Positions 1 to 13,081 of a DNA stretch of 64,000 nucleotides are shown here, piece after piece. This DNA is from Selaginella moellendorffii (lineage: Eukaryota; Streptophyta; Lycopodiopsida; Selaginellales; Selaginellaceae). The translations under genes and the position numbers were made by a program. The stretch lies in the NCBI RefSeq assembly GCF_000143415.4, contig NW_003314265.1:1902777-1966776 (forward strand). Direction: 5' to 3'. Position 1 is the first letter of the stretch, and each line of letters begins with the position of its first letter. The notes beneath the pieces are model-generated. The model saw nothing but the letters and a program-made list of their open reading frames with translations. It searched no databases and was not told the DNA's origin.

Positions 1-496
1 ATGCAGCAACGTTTCTTGCAAAGACAAGCTATGCCAAGAGAGGTTTGTAGCTTCAATCGTTTCTCACAACAAACTTACGCTGTAATCCTTTTTTCTTTGT
101 TTGATGCAAGCAGATGGAGTCGTAGACGAAGCTGAGGAACTGCTCGAGAATATAATCTCAGGTTCGCTTTTGCATCTTCCTTTTCTCGTGGTTAGCTAGA
201 CAAGTTCTATTTTTTATAGGTGACAGCGAAGCTTGGGATAGCATGATAAGGTCCGGAGTGGACTTGGGCGGTGGCCCAGTTAAGAGCGTAGATCTTCGCA
301 AAATGGCTAAGAAACGCATTGAGCGAATTTTTCTTAGAACAGTAAGTCTCATTGCTTCATTTTTTTTCTTTTCTTGGTTTTCTGAGCAAAAGCTTATAAG
401 CAGGAAGGTGGCTCTTACAAGCAAAGAATTCTCATTGAGTACTTGAAAGAGATTGAGAGAAGCGTGGATATGGTTGTAGCAGCCTTTTCTTCCTGA
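1..496 (+). CDS. 3' end of an unrecognised gene (5'-truncated by window edge)
   Basis: Four exons join in one frame: <1-42, 114-161, 220-341 and 404-496, with GT-AG introns of about 60 bp. They give roughly 100 residues ending in a TGA at 494-496. The translated part is charged and probably helical (segments such as DEAEELLENII, KKRIERIF and LIEYLKEIERSVDM). No domain is recognised, and the ATG at base 1 is out of this frame, so the true start lies upstream of the window. Splice phases agree across all three introns, which supports a real gene. Product unknown. Confidence 0.55.
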
Positions 497-1765
497 GATG
501 TTTATAAACATTTTTTTTCTTTATTACATATAAACACTTTTTATTCTTTTTACATACATTTTAAAATTTCAAGGTAATGTTGCATTTCTCATAAACCCTA
601 GTTATGAACTAAAGGATTACTTTGTGAAACTATGGCTAACCTAACCTCATTTTAGATAAGGAGAAATTGTTGGACCTAACCATATTCCCTAGCATGTGGA
701 GCTGTCTCACGGATGTTCTTATGTCACTGGGAGGAGGAAAATATGATGGATTTGCTACAGATCGGTCCCCTTTTGGAGAAGCATCTCCATTTCACTGTGC
801 TGCTTGGTTTGTAAGGCTTGCTCCTTCAGTCCTAGTATGAATCAATTGTTGATCCTCAAGCTCATCGTGCTCCAGTTTATCAGCCATCTTCTTCACTCTC
901 AATGCTTCTCCAAGTATTTTGTTTCTTCCTCTCTTCTTTCTCCAAAGTACTTGACTATTCTTTGGTTCAAGAGCTCTACTGACCGTTATGGCTTGCAAGG
1001 CTCTACGTCCTCAAAGTGTCTGCTGCTAGCAAATTAGAGAGGAAGACTCTCGTCTATCTTGTGAATTATGCACATACCACAAGGATCTCTGGCAACTCAC
1101 AAATCATTAACTTAGAAGAAGAAGCAGTAAAGTAAAGGAAGCCATGGCTGTGAGTCCTATGTTCGCTAAAAATCAACAGTGTTGGGTAAGTATCACAGAG
1201 TTAATGTTTATGCCATTGGATTTTATTAGCAGGTGAGGTAAAACATTTCTCTGGGTGTTTGGGGTTTTTAGTACAATAGTTTTTTGCGAGCAACTAGATT
1301 TTGTTGTAGTTTGTAGTAATGTGTTAACTCTATTGATTTCTTGAATTTTTAATTACATACTAAAGGTTTTAGCATTTGTAATGATTTATTGTGCTTAAGC
1401 TTAGTTGTGCAAAACACTTTTCATTACCCTCACTAAGGAGATAATTTTAAGCATAAAGTGATTGTGTTAGCCTGTGGCATTCAAACTCAAAATTAAGCTT
1501 ATGTGCTGAAAAATATCACACCCACAATCCTTAAGTGCTAAGTTGTCAAAATATTTAATATGGAGTGAAATCTATGTAGTCTAAAAAATTACATATATAG
1601 CACTGATTTGGATTTTGCCATGTATAGATGGAATGTTTATTTTATGGTGGGGTGGGTGGCATAGATAAAACCCTAAAGAAAAACATAAATACATTTAAAT
1701 TCTTATAATACATATGTGTGTCTCACAAAATAATATTTTGAACACATGCATGTATTATTGTCCTT

Positions 1766-1840
1766 ATGTATACATGGTAAATAGGCATATATTGTTGTTT
1801 GCCATGTATGCATGGCAAACAGGCATATATTATTATTTGA
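1766..1840. repeat. Two-copy 38-bp imperfect tandem repeat
   Basis: The segment starting ATGTATACATGGTAAATAGG at 1766 is repeated at 1804 as ATGTATGCATGGCAAACAGG, and both copies continue into CATATATT. The period is 38 bp with a few substitutions. Confidence 0.7.
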
Positions 1841-2326
1841 AATTAAAAAAGCTTAAGAAAATCTATATAATTAATTTCTAAATTTAAATTTTCTCCCAGC
1901 TCAACATGATTTAAATCCAAGGACACTCAACCCTAAATATCTTAAAATCCTTAACTTTAAATATTTCAAAATATTTTATGAAAAAGATACATTCTTATTT
2001 ATAGGTACTTTTTCTATATTTAAACTTTTATGGATCATTTTCTTTTTAATTGTTTACTTGTAAGTTTACGCCCTTCTAAATAGAGGTTTAGAATTACAAC
2101 TCTTCTGAGAACTTTACTCTTTTGACACCTTACCCTTTAAGTTAAGTTTAACTGAAATAAACTTAAATACTAGATATCAATTTTAATATATGGTATAATT
2201 CTTTTAGAAACTAACAAAGTTAAACTTAAGATTGCTTTGATATTATAAATTTAATTTTTATGAGAGGTTATTCATTCAAATTTAATGACATTTAACTTTA
2301 AATATCCCAATACTCTTAACCAATTT

Positions 2327-2328
<2 letters not shown>

Positions 2329-2384
<56 letters not shown>
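2329..2384. repeat. (AT)n microsatellite
   Basis: An uninterrupted run of about 28 AT dinucleotides within the AT-rich spacer. Likely length-polymorphic. Confidence 0.95.
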
Positions 2385-2387
<3 letters not shown>

Positions 2388-3443
2388 AAAGTCTAGTTAA
2401 AAATAATTTTTTATATTGAGAGAATTTTAATTCCACATTAATTTTTTTGACTCATCACAAAGTTTATACTTAAGAATTATAGATATAATGTTTTTTAGTA
2501 TGCAAGTTAGACTTTGAATGTTTTTGGATATTACTTGCCATTAATGAAAATAATTTTTCACAACAATTTAAACACAATAAACTATTATAATGCCAAAAAC
2601 TTCAGTGTGTAATTAAAAATGTAAGAAATCAATAAAATTAACATTTTATTATAATTATAACAAAACTCATTTACTCATTGCACTTAATGCCCTAAGTACC
2701 AAAAAAAATGGTTTAACTTTGTTTTTGTGCTTTAATCAGCTATATATAATTTTTTCCATCATATATTACAATTGAAATATGCTTTTAAGATGTAAGAAAT
2801 AAGCTATACTTATGCGAAATGAAAGGAGAGAAAAAGAAATCACAAATTTACACTTAATAACATAAAAATGAAATAATAAAAGCTTTTACTAGATTTATGA
2901 TAACATCATATTATCTTAAATAATGTGGTATCAGTCTTGCATGGGAATCCAAGGTATCATACCCCATACATATATGACATACTTTATGACAAAAATATTA
3001 TATACATAATCATGTTTCAATTATTTATATAGTAATTTAAAAGTGATTGTGTGTATAATATTTTTGCATGCAACTCAAAACAAAATAATAAATCTGCACA
3101 CATATAAATATATAATGGTTTCATGTGCAACCACATATTCATTGCCATATATTTTATATTCTAATTATTCCATGGATATCATTATATCTATGTATTGTAT
3201 ATTAAAAATTCCACAATCTCCCCAACTACACTCCCACACGCGTTCAGCACAGTGGCTAGAGTTTCGTTTGGACGAAGAGCTTCATATTTTGTAAGAAAAA
3301 TCTTCATTTTACGTATCCTATTTTTTCATCCTTTGTTTTAGGGTTCTTGTAGAGGATGGTTCGCTTAGGGTTTTCCGTGAGCGACGATCAGCTGAAGGGA
3401 ATCTAGGTGAGGCGCTTAGGTCGGGTAGGAGGCGCAGAGCACC

Positions 3444-6400
3444 ATGGCGATCCCAAAGGCGGAGAGGAGCCTTCAGGAGATTGAAGATCTCATGCTCCGC
3501 CGCGTCTTGCAGCTCACTCTCTCGCCCCCAGCTGACGCGAGCAATGCCCCTTCTTCCAATCTCGTCTTTCTCGAGCAGATCGCCGCGGAGCTGATGAGCG
3601 AGGATCGGCCGATGCTGCTGTCCCGGGACCTGATCGAGCGCGCGCTCATGGACAGGCTCACGACGTATTTCCACGCTCGGGAGGAGCCATTGCTCTATCT
3701 CATCGCCTGCTATCGGAGGGCTGTGGACGAGGGCCGCAAATCCCAGGCCATGAAGGACAAGAAATCCATGGTGTGGATCCAGGAGACTCTCAACCAAGTC
3801 AAGGAATTGGTTGTTTCCTATGCCGGGATCTCGATCATCCATCCAGGAACATTTCCACAGCAGGAGCTCCAGCGAAATTCTTCCAAGCCTCTATCGCCGC
3901 TACTGGCCGCGATGATGGACGAGTCCCCCTCCTCCGAGAGCTCCGGTTACAGCGGCTCCAATCTACCACAAGGTTTCATCGAGCAGACCATAGCCAGATT
4001 CCAGGGCGAGGAGTTGGACGCCATCTTTCACGGGGTGTTCATCGGCCTTCGCGACAGTGTGATGAGGCTCTCGGCTCTCGGACCCTTCCAAAAGCCTCTG
4101 GGGATTCTCGTCACGTTGGTCTCGTATCCAGCACTCGCTAGAGCTTTGGTGAGGCACCCAAACTTTCACGTCAGGGGCAGTAATGTCAATGGAAGGATTT
4201 TCGAGTTGGAGACCATCTTGGGCCCGTTCTTCCACATCGCTGCTGTTCCCGACTTGGTAGCGTTTGTGAAAGGCGAGCCGGACATCGGGTATTGTGCTTT
4301 TGCTTCTCTTTTTCGGCTTTCTAATGCTTTCTCCTTCTCTTCTTGCAGCCGGCAATGCTTTTCAGATGCTTCGTCTAGGAGGCCGGCAGATATACTATCT
4401 TCTTGTTCGGCCATCAAGTCTTGCTTGCACCATCTCCAGGATGGACTGCATGAGATAGTACTCAAGCTGCTTCGCTCGGTCGATACACGAGAGCAGGTCT
4501 TGGGCTTTTTAGGAGATTTCATAGAGAAGAATGCGGGTAGAGCACAAATTCAGGTTTTTGTTCCTTTTCCATCACAGTTTTGCTCTCCTCTTGATGCGTG
4601 CCTTGTAGGTCAACCCGCTTGTAAATGGTAGCACGGGGTCGTTCGTCAACTTGAGCGCCGTCATGCTCAAGCTCTGCGACCCGTTTCTTGATCCTCCGTT
4701 CACTAAAATGGACAAGATTGATTTAAACTACGTTCTCAAAAACGTCCGTGTAAACTTCAGGTTGGTCAGTTTTTAAATCGTCGAGCCTCTCTGAATGGTT
4801 TCTTGTTGTTAGTAACTTGACAGCTATTCATGCTACCTCGGAAGAGCTCTCTCGATGGGTTGACAAGCGCAACTATGCCCGTATTGAAGGTTTCAGGCAG
4901 GCCCAGGCACAACGTGAGCAAGAAGAGTTGATGCGGCTTCAATCACAGGGAGCTTCAGCTTCTGTAGTACAAGCTTCGGTTTCTGGTCAAGGAAGCTTCT
5001 CGTTTATCTGCGAATGTTTCTTTTTGACAGCCAGAAGTCTGAATATAGGACCACTCAAAGCTGTTTCAGATTTCAAGACTCTACTACAGGTAAATCACTT
5101 CTAGAGTTGGTCTTTCTGACTGACAAGATCGATATGCGTCAGGATCTTTCGAGGCAAAAGGATTCCTTGGAGGCGCTGAAGGCCATGCAGGGCCCCGGGG
5201 CACCGGCGGATCTAGAAAATACTATCAAGAACACAGAAAACAACATAGAGCAGCTTACACAAGACCGATACTGTTATGAGGCGCAATTTTTACGGGTAAA
5301 CTTCAGTACTGCCTCTCTCCTTGACTGACACTTTCTCTTTTTCATCTTGTAGGACTTGCAACTCTTGCAAGAATGTGTCCGGTTTTATCGCCTGATGATT
5401 GTTTGGCTTGTAAGTCTTGTTGGTGGTTTTAGAGTTCCTCTCCCTGCACCCTGCCCGATGGAATTTGCGTCCATGCCGGAACATTTTGTAGAGGACTCTT
5501 TAGAAATGCTGCTTTTTACCGCACGGGTGCCGAAGGGTTTAGAAGGCGTTCCTCTGGTACGTGTTATGTTTGGTAAAGGAAGAATGATTCTCATGTGTCT
5601 CATGCAGGACGAGTTCATGAGCTTTATTGTCATGTTTATGAGCAGTCCTCTGTACGTGAAGAACCCTTACCTGCGGGCAAAAATGGTGGAAGTTCTAAAC
5701 GCATGGATGCCTTCAAAGAAGTGAGTAAGATTATGCTATAGCAATGATTCCTTCCTCTTTTTTCTTGCAGCCATTATGCACCAGCACTGTCTTCATCTCT
5801 GACGACATTATTTGAAGGGCATCAGCTGGCCATGGATCATCTTGTTCCAGACTTGCTGAAACTTTATGTGGACATCGAATTCACTGGTTCTCATACCCAG
5901 GTCTGTTTGCGTGTAGGTCTTTCAGCACGAGCCTGACCATCATATTTTCTCACCGTAGTTTTATGATAAATTTAATATTCGGCATAATATCGCAGAGCTC
6001 CTCGAGTATTTGTGGCTCGTTCCCTGCCATCATAATGCGTGGAAAAGGGTAACACAAACTTTTCAATGCTTGCAGCAACGTTTTGACTCTTCCTGTCTCC
6101 TCAGATTGCTGTAACAGAAGAAAGAGGTTTTTACTTGAGGTACTTGAATCTGCTGATCAACGACAGTATCTTCCTTCTGGATGAGAGCCTAAAGAAGATC
6201 CCCGAGTTGAAGGAGATGGAAGCGGAAAGGTCAAACGTTCCAGAGTGGGAACGTAGGCCGCCACAAGAAAGGCAGGAAAGACTCCGACTGTTCCACCAGA
6301 TTGAACAAGTATATCAGTTTTATTTTTGCGCCATTCCTGTACTTACATTTAATTTTTTTCTCTGCAGCATGTTCGCTCAGACATGATTCTGGCAAATGAG

Positions 6401-7264
6401 AACGTCAAGATGTTGCAATACACGTCTTCAGAGATCACGACTCCGTTTCTTCTTCCGGAAATGGTGGAAAGAATTGCATCCATGCTCAATTACTTCTTGC
6501 TGCAACTAGTGATCACGCAAAGGAAAGCTCTGAGGATCAGGGACCCAGAAAAGTACGAATTTAGACCCAAGGAACTGCTTTGCCAGGTAACCTCTTTTCC
6601 TGTTCACTGTTGTAGAAAGGCTTGACTTATACCCTGCAGATTGTGGAGATCTATGCAAATCTTGCCAGAGGTGACATCCATGGAGAATTTTCAAAGGCAA
6701 TATCTCTCGATGGTCGTTCGTATCGTGATGAGGTACATGTAAAATTTCTGAGTTCGTTCTCTCACGTGTCTGGTCGTAATGCAACAGCTGTTCAAGGAGG
6801 CAATTGACGCGATCCATATGATCAATCAGCTTCCACCGAAAACGATGCAAGACTTTGTGTTGCTTGGTGAAAAAGTGAAGAAAGCTGTATCTGAGGCTCA
6901 GGATACTGAGGCTCTCCTCGGTGACGTTCCTGAGGAGTTTTTGGATCCTATTCAAGTAAGCTTTCCTTTCTTTTGTTTTGCTTTTGCTGATTGTGTTCTT
7001 TCCCAGTACACTTTGATGAAGGATCCCGTGATTCTTCCGTCGTCGAAAACCACGATTGATCGAGCGACGATACAGAGACATCTCCTGAGCGACCAAGTAA
7101 ACAAGAAAAAACTTTTCATTGTTTTGCTATAACTGTGACACCTTTTCTCTTTCCTCCAGACGGATCCTTTCAATCGCTCGCTCTTGACGGCCGATATGCT
7201 AGTTCCTAACGTGGAACTCAAAGCTAGAATTGAGGAGTTCCTCCGAAATGCTAGGAAGAATTAA
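3444..7264 (+). CDS. UFD2: U-box ubiquitin conjugation factor E4 (UFD2/PUB1 family)
   Basis: A ubiquitin-chain elongation factor (E4) acting with E1/E2/E3 enzymes in protein quality control, in cytosol and nucleus. The start at 3444 opens MAIPKAERSLQEIEDLMLRR, the expected N-terminus of plant UFD2 proteins. The long helical Ufd2P core follows, including the hallmark LSAVMLKLCDPFLDPPF segment (about 4650-4700). The C-terminus is a U-box: LDPIQ, then YTLMKDPVILPSSKTTIDR, then SDQTDPFNRSLL. Many short introns are present; 4289-4348 (60 bp, a multiple of three, so the frame stays open through it), 4554-4608 and one splitting the U-box at about 6955-7006 are clear. The total is about 1,000 residues, normal for the family. 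Every segment I checked is open, so the gene appears intact. I did not fix every exon edge. Confidence 0.93.
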
Positions 7265-7426
7265 AGTCTCTTAAATTAAGCGAAGGAAGAAAGAAATTTT
7301 TTGTATATTAATCTGTGTATATATCAAGCTTGAACATCACATTTAATCTAATCTCAGGCGATCGATCTGGGCAAAGCTAGACTTTGAATATATTTGCATG
7401 TAATTTAGGTTGTTGCGTTTCAAACC

Positions 7427-9573
7427 ATGGATCGGGGAGGGGATCCCCTTCGCCGAGCGCGCAATGGCGGTGGCATTTGGCGGAGCCGCTGGCTGGTTCT
7501 TGTGGCGTCGATGTGGCTCCAGGCGTGCGGCGGAGTGGGATACATCTATGGGAGCTACTCGCCCGTGATCAAGGCCAGGCTCCACTACAACCAGAGGCAG
7601 ATGAACACGCTCGCAGTCGCCAAGAACATTGGCGGCAGCGTCGGGATCTTTGCTGGATCTCTGTCGACGGTGCTCCCTCCCTGGGGGCTCATCTTGCTCG
7701 GGGGATTCCAAAATCTCGTCGGCTATGGTGGAATCTGGCTGCTCGTCACGAGCTTAGCTCTTCCTTCGCCGCTTTGGCTGGTGAGTTCTTCTCTTTGGTT
7801 TTTCTTCCTCTTCCTGGTCTTTGCCTCTAGCGTACAGAGTTGTTTTGCGTGATTTGTTTGTCATTGCCAGAGTTTTGGATCTGGCAAGTTTCGTCAGAGG
7901 TAAGCAATGTAGAGCTTCCACTTGTTCGAGAGAGAGACCGGTTGGTAGAAAACTTCCTGTCAATCGCGAAAGATGGCATGATCTCAGCTTTTATTATTGT
8001 CCTGGAATGATCTCCTTTTTGATACGCATTGACATTCCTTTTATTCTTCCAGATGTGCGTGCTCATTATGATCGGTACTAACGAAGAATCATACTTCAAC
8101 ACCGTCTCTCTCGTCTCGGCGGTACGTAACTTCCCCAGGAACAGGGGCCCGGTGGTGGGAATTCTCAAAGGATTTAGCGGGCTGTGTGGAGCAATCTTCA
8201 CGCTGGCCTATGGAGCGCTGCTGGCTCCACACCAGGAGGCATTCATCCTTCTCGTGGCCGTGACACCGATTATTGTGGGTGTGATTGTCATGCCGATCAT
8301 CCGGCCTTTGGAGAGCTCCGGGATCACGCAAGACACCAAGGATGAATCGGAGAACATGGGATTTATCTACAACCTGTGCCTGTTAATCGCTGCTTATCTC
8401 CTAGTGGTGCTGCTGATCATCGACTTGCTGGACGTGAGCAAGCTCGTGACTGGGATTTTTTATCTGGGATTGCTGCTGCTTTTGGTTTTCCCGCTGGTTA
8501 TACCACTCAAGCTCGAGTTCTTCAAAGGTGGCGCTGACGCAAAGCTTGTGGAGCCGCTGATTCCAGAGGCAGCAGGATCAAGCGATAGCAACAAGTCGGC
8601 GGGCTACGAGTCCTCCTTCAGTGAGCTAGAGGACGAGAAGCGAGCATCGAGAAGCCTTCCGGAGCCGCTTTTCAAACTGAAGCTGGCGAGAATGCGCTCG
8701 GATCTTTACAAAGCTGTTGCCGAGGGAGCTGTGAAGGTGAAGAGAAGACAAGGGCCTCGTCGCGGAGAGGATTTCACGCTAAGGCAAGCTCTCATGAAAG
8801 CTGACTTTCTTCTTATGTTTGGAATACTCTTCTGTGGTTGTGGCTCCGGCTTGACAGCCATAGACAACCTTGGACAAATGGGACAGGCACAAGGCTATGA
8901 GAACGCTCATATGTTTGTCTCGATGATAAGCATATGGAACTTTCTGGGAAGAGTTGCTGGAGGCTTCGTTTCGGAGTGGATTGTCAGGTACTTTCTATTT
9001 GCTCTAGTTGCCTATTATTGCTCTAGATATCGAACTCTTTGCTTACTTTCTTCTTCTTTGTTCTCCCTCAGAGCTCACGCGTATCCAAGACCATGCGTGC
9101 TAGCTGTGGCTCAGCTGGTAATGGCTGTGGGTCTTTTATTCTATGCCATGGCCTGGCCATTCTCACTTTACATCGGATCCTTGCTGGTGGGACTGAGTTA
9201 CGGCGTGCACTGGGCAGCTGTGCCGTCGGCAGTGTCTGAGCTCTTCGGTCTCAAAAACTTTGGCAGCTTCTACAACTTTCTCACCATCGCAAGTCCACTG
9301 GCAACCATCCTCTTTTCGGGAGTCCTTGCCGGGACCATTTACGATCGCGAAGCCGCCAAACAACTCAATGCAGGTGAGAGTGGCGCCAATGGTTTGCTGT
9401 GCAAGGGAGCCGTGTGTTTCAGGCTCACGTTTCTTATCCTCATGGGAGTCTGTATCTTCGGTTCCGGGCTTTGTATGCTCTTGGTGAAGAGGACAGTGCC
9501 GGTTTACGCTGCATTATATGGGAAACAGCAGGAACAGGGTGAAAACATGAAATCGATTCCCGAGGAACCTTAA
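7427..9573 (+). CDS. NFD4-like major facilitator transporter, copy 1
   Basis: A polytopic membrane protein of the plant nodulin-like/NFD4 branch of the major facilitator superfamily; substrates are largely unknown. Three exons, 7427-7780, 8053-8987 and 9072-9573, sum to 1,791 nt (596 residues). Features seen: N-terminal RSRWLVLVASMWLQACGGVGY opening the nodulin-like domain, YGSYSPVIKARLHYNQ, then RNFPRNRGPVVGILKGF. A polar cytoplasmic loop follows (EDEKRASRSLPEPLFK to RRGEDFTLRQA), then a second MFS half with DNLGQMGQAQGY and SELFGLKNFGSFYNFL. It lies only 162 bp after the E4 ligase stop and heads a tandem array of three. All splice phases agree, so the gene is intact. Confidence 0.93.
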
Positions 9574-10021
9574 GTTTGGACAGTATCGGTTACGTTCATA
9601 TACCAATCTGGCTAAAAGATGGATATGGTGCTCGGTTACGCTGGACTAACTGGAAAGCAGCAAGAACCTTCAAGTTACACATCCAAGAGCTAAAGAACTT
9701 CAGGCCAAACGCGTCATACAATCCGATGAACTATGATTCCAAAACATCAAAACTCTCAAAAATGATATCGAAACAAGATAGTGTTCTTGGTAAAAGAAAG
9801 TTCCTCTCGCGGTGATGTTTCGCTTCCACCCGGCATTAGTACATTGCCCCTCCACTCCATGAAGAGACACATCTTTGTTTTCTTGTGCAAGCTGGTTTAC
9901 TCGGTAAAACGCAGCGGTGGAAATCTTGCATGGCATTTACTCTTGGTTATTTCAATCAAGATTGGCGCTCCTCTTCTTCATCTCCTTCTCGCGCAGCGCG
10001 ATCTCTACAGCTCTCGAGGCT

Positions 10022-12184
10022 ATGGAGGATCTCCCGGGACGTGGGATTTGGCGCAACCGGTGGCTGGTTCTAGTGGCGTCAATGTGGCTCCAAACTTGCG
10101 GCGGCGTGGGATACATCTATGGGAGCTACTCTCCGGTGATCAAGGCCAGGCTCTTGTACAACCAGAAGCAGATGAACACGCTCGCGGTCGCCAAAGACAT
10201 CGGTGCGTTTGTGGGGATCTTTGCCGGATCCCTGTCGGCCGTGCTCCCTCCCTGGGGGCTCGTCTTGCTCGGTGGAGTACAAAATTTAGTCGGCTATGGT
10301 GGGATTTGGATGCTCGTCACTAATCTGGCTCTTCCTTCGCCCATTTGGCTGGTAAGTTCTTATTCCTTTTTATCTTTTTTTCATTTTTTTCTTTGGTATT
10401 CGGTGTTTTTGTTTGCCATTGTCAAGTTCTTGTGTCTAGAATTTTATTGTTTTTTATTTTCTAGAAAATACTTGTTTGGCTTCCTAATCTCACAAGGTGG
10501 CGCGAGTTTTCTTGTTCCATTGTTGTTCGTTGATTCGCGCTAAACTTGCAGATGTGCGTGCTCATTATGATCGGTACTAACGAAGAATCATACTTCAACA
10601 CCGTCTCTCTCGTCTCCGCGGTACGCAACTTCCCCAGGAACAGAGGCCCCGTGGTGGGAATTCTCAAAGGATTCAACGGGCTGTGTGGAGCAATCTTCAC
10701 GCTGGCCTATGGAGCGCTGCTGGCTCCACACCAGGAGGCATTCATCCTTCTCGTGGCCGTGGCACCCATTATTGTGGGTGTGATTGTCATGCCGATCATC
10801 CGGCCTTTGCAAAGCTCCGGGATCCCGCAAGACACCAAGGAAGAATCGGAACACATGAGATTTATCTACAACTTGTGCCTGGTGATCGCGGCGTATCTCC
10901 TCGTGGTACTGCTCGTCAAGGATATCTTGGACGTGAGCAAGCTTGTGACCGCCATCTTTTACCTGGGAATGCTGCTGCTTTTCGCGCTCCCGCTCGTTAT
11001 ACCACTCAAGCTCGAGTTTTTCAGAGGTGGTGTGGGTTTCGAAGGCAATGGAAAGATGGTAGAGCCGCTGATGCAACAGGCAGCCGGATCAAACCAGAGC
11101 TTAGACGATGGCAGCAAGCTGGCGGGCTATGACTCCTACTTCAGCGAGCTAGAGGACGAGGAGCGAGCCTCGAAAAGCCTTCCGGAGCCTCTCTTCAAGA
11201 AGGAGATGTCGAAAATGCGATCGGAGCTCTACAAAGCCGTTGCCGAGGGAGCAGTGAAAGTTAAACGGAGGAGGAAAGGACCTCGTCGCGGAGAGGACTT
11301 CACGCTGATTCAAGCTCTGAGGAAAGCGGACTTTCTTCTCATGTTTGGAATTCTCTTCTGTGGCTGCGGCTCGGGCTTGACAGCCATAGACAACCTCGGG
11401 CAAATGGGACAAGCACAGGGCTACTCCAACGCTCATATGTTTGTCTCGATGATCAGCATATGGAACTTCCTGGGACGAGTTTCCGGAGGCTTTGTTTCGG
11501 AGTGGATTGTCAGGTACTATTACTACTTTGTTTCTCTCTGTTTGTTCTTTCCTGGAGATGATCTTGCAAGTTTGCTTGTTTACATACGTACTCTGTTTCT
11601 TTATGTTTGTTCTTTCCTGGACCTGACGTAAACTTACAAGTTTGCTTGTTGCTTTTTCAATTTAGAGAATATGCTTATCCAAGGCTCAGCTCCTAATGGC
11701 ATTCGGCCATCTCTTCTACGCGATGGCCTGGCCGTTGTCACTTTACGTTGGTTCTTTGCTGGTGGGACTGAGCTACGGTATGCACTGGGCTGCCTTCCCG
11801 TCGGCGGTGTCGGAGCTCTTCGGCCTCAAGAACTTTGGCAGCTTCTACAACTTTCTCACCGTCTCTATTCCGCTAGGGACGATTCTCTTCTCTGGAGTCC
11901 TCGCCGGCAGCGTCTACGACAACGAGGCCGCCAAACAGCTCCACGGGAGGCCGGAGGATTTCGAGGATGGCCTGCTGTGCGAAGGAGCGGTGTGCTTCAG
12001 GCTCACCTTTCTCATCCTCATGGGAGTTTGCATCTTTGGCTTCGGGCTTTGCATGCTCCTGGTGAAGAGAACGGTGCCGGTTTACGCTGGATTGTATGGG
12101 AAACAGCAGGAACAGGAACAGGGGTCTCATGCGAGTAAAGCTGAGAATGGTGGAAACATGGAAACGATTATCGAGGAAGCTTGA
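10022..12184 (+). CDS. NFD4-like major facilitator transporter, copy 2 (frameshifted by a 19-bp deletion; possible pseudogene)
   Basis: Tandem paralogue of the preceding gene with the same three-exon plan: 10022-10351, 10552-11513 and about 11666-12184. Exons 1 and 2 are open and carry all family motifs. Exon 3 is damaged. After YAYPR it lacks 19 nt that both other copies have between CCAAG/CCTCG and GCTCA (about 11683/11684), so the normal splice reads into a TAA within a few codons. The remainder of exon 3 (MAFGHLFYAMAWP through the stop at 12184) is open in its own frame. A weaker donor at 11509 (GTCAGG) with the AG at 11682-11683 would restore frame while dropping about 14 residues around a membrane segment. 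The start at 10022 (MEDLPGRG) is chosen by comparison with copy 1; an in-frame ATG also exists at 9917. Either a recent pseudogene or a gene with altered splicing. Confidence 0.8.
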
Positions 12185-13081
12185 CTTTATAGACGAGCTA
12201 GAAGCGTTAGGCCAGGAGTTTGAGCTCTATAAGAGTTTGGGGAGATGGTCTGTCTACATAAGCTCGAAAAGGCTCTCAAAAAAGGAGATGGACTCGGCGC
12301 GACTTGAAAGACTACTGGCGCTTGCGAGTGGAAAACGAGCAGTGGCTTTAGAGATTTCTGGCACGTTGGCATTTATTTTCGATTTCTACGACCTTTTGTT
12401 TGTACATGAAGATCTTTATGAGATGTTGTCTCTGCTTTTGTACGGGTAGAGATTGGGACCACTTTGGTCTTGCCGACAGAAAAAAAATGAAAGTAAACTT
12501 GGAGAGATTGGTTTCTTTCGTTCGCGATGGATCAATCGGCCGGCCGAGACACCGAGAAGCTAGCCTCATCCATTTGAACTGGAGATACGATCGCCCGTGT
12601 TGTCAAACGTTGTCTCCTTCTGTGCAAGTCGCCAAGAGCGTCCAGTTGGTGTGTGTTGTTTGTGGTTAATCAGGCTTTGTCACTAATACATAAAATAAGA
12701 CGCTGTTTTACCTTTTGGAACGCCCCACCGGAAAAAAAAACGTGTTCGACATTCCCATCACATGTAAAAGTGCGTTACTATCCACGCAAGGTGAAAAGTG
12801 AACTAGAGTGGTGTAGTAGTGGTGATTTAGGTGTCTTTATTTTCCATGTGTTGCTCATCCTCGTCTTCTTCTTCCCGTTTGATCCGATCCACGGGACGAT
12901 CGATCGATTGCTTGTCCTCTGGCGTATTTCGGAGCCACGGCGCATCGAATGCCGGGGCGGCGCCTCCTTTTTGCGTGATCGATTCGTCTTCCTTGGAATG
13001 CGGTGGGGCGATAGGGTCTGATCGTCAGGAAGAGGGATTTTCGCGAGATTTTGAGAGGCAGAGAGGGGGATCGATCACACC
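12185..13081. other. Spacer between transporter copies 2 and 3
   Basis: Contains the 3' flank of copy 2 and the promoter/leader of copy 3. No supported gene; the open frames here have no coding-like character. A CT-rich stretch lies around 12840-12880. Confidence 0.6.

Larger units (their letters stand above)
497..3443. other. AT-rich intergenic region with one possible exon relic
   Basis: From about 1200 to 3300 the DNA is strongly AT-rich, with no long open frame and no recognised gene. It holds a short tandem repeat near 1766 and an AT microsatellite near 2329. Around 655-795 there is a more balanced stretch, preceded by a pyrimidine/AG acceptor-like site and followed by a GT, that translates openly on the plus strand (for example SCLTDVLMSLGGGKYDGF). 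It could be an isolated exon or a gene relic, but I cannot name it. The last 150 bases are the 5' leader of the E4 ligase gene. Confidence 0.5.

Noticed and set aside
2329-2384. AT run as a matrix attachment or origin signal
   Set aside because: A plain dinucleotide microsatellite explains it; nothing else supports a functional site.
3318-3842. Minus-strand open frames overlapping the E4 ligase exons
   Set aside because: They are shadows of the plus-strand coding sequence with no motif of their own; the same holds for the antisense frames over the transporter, TPR-CHAT, PP2C and PPR genes.
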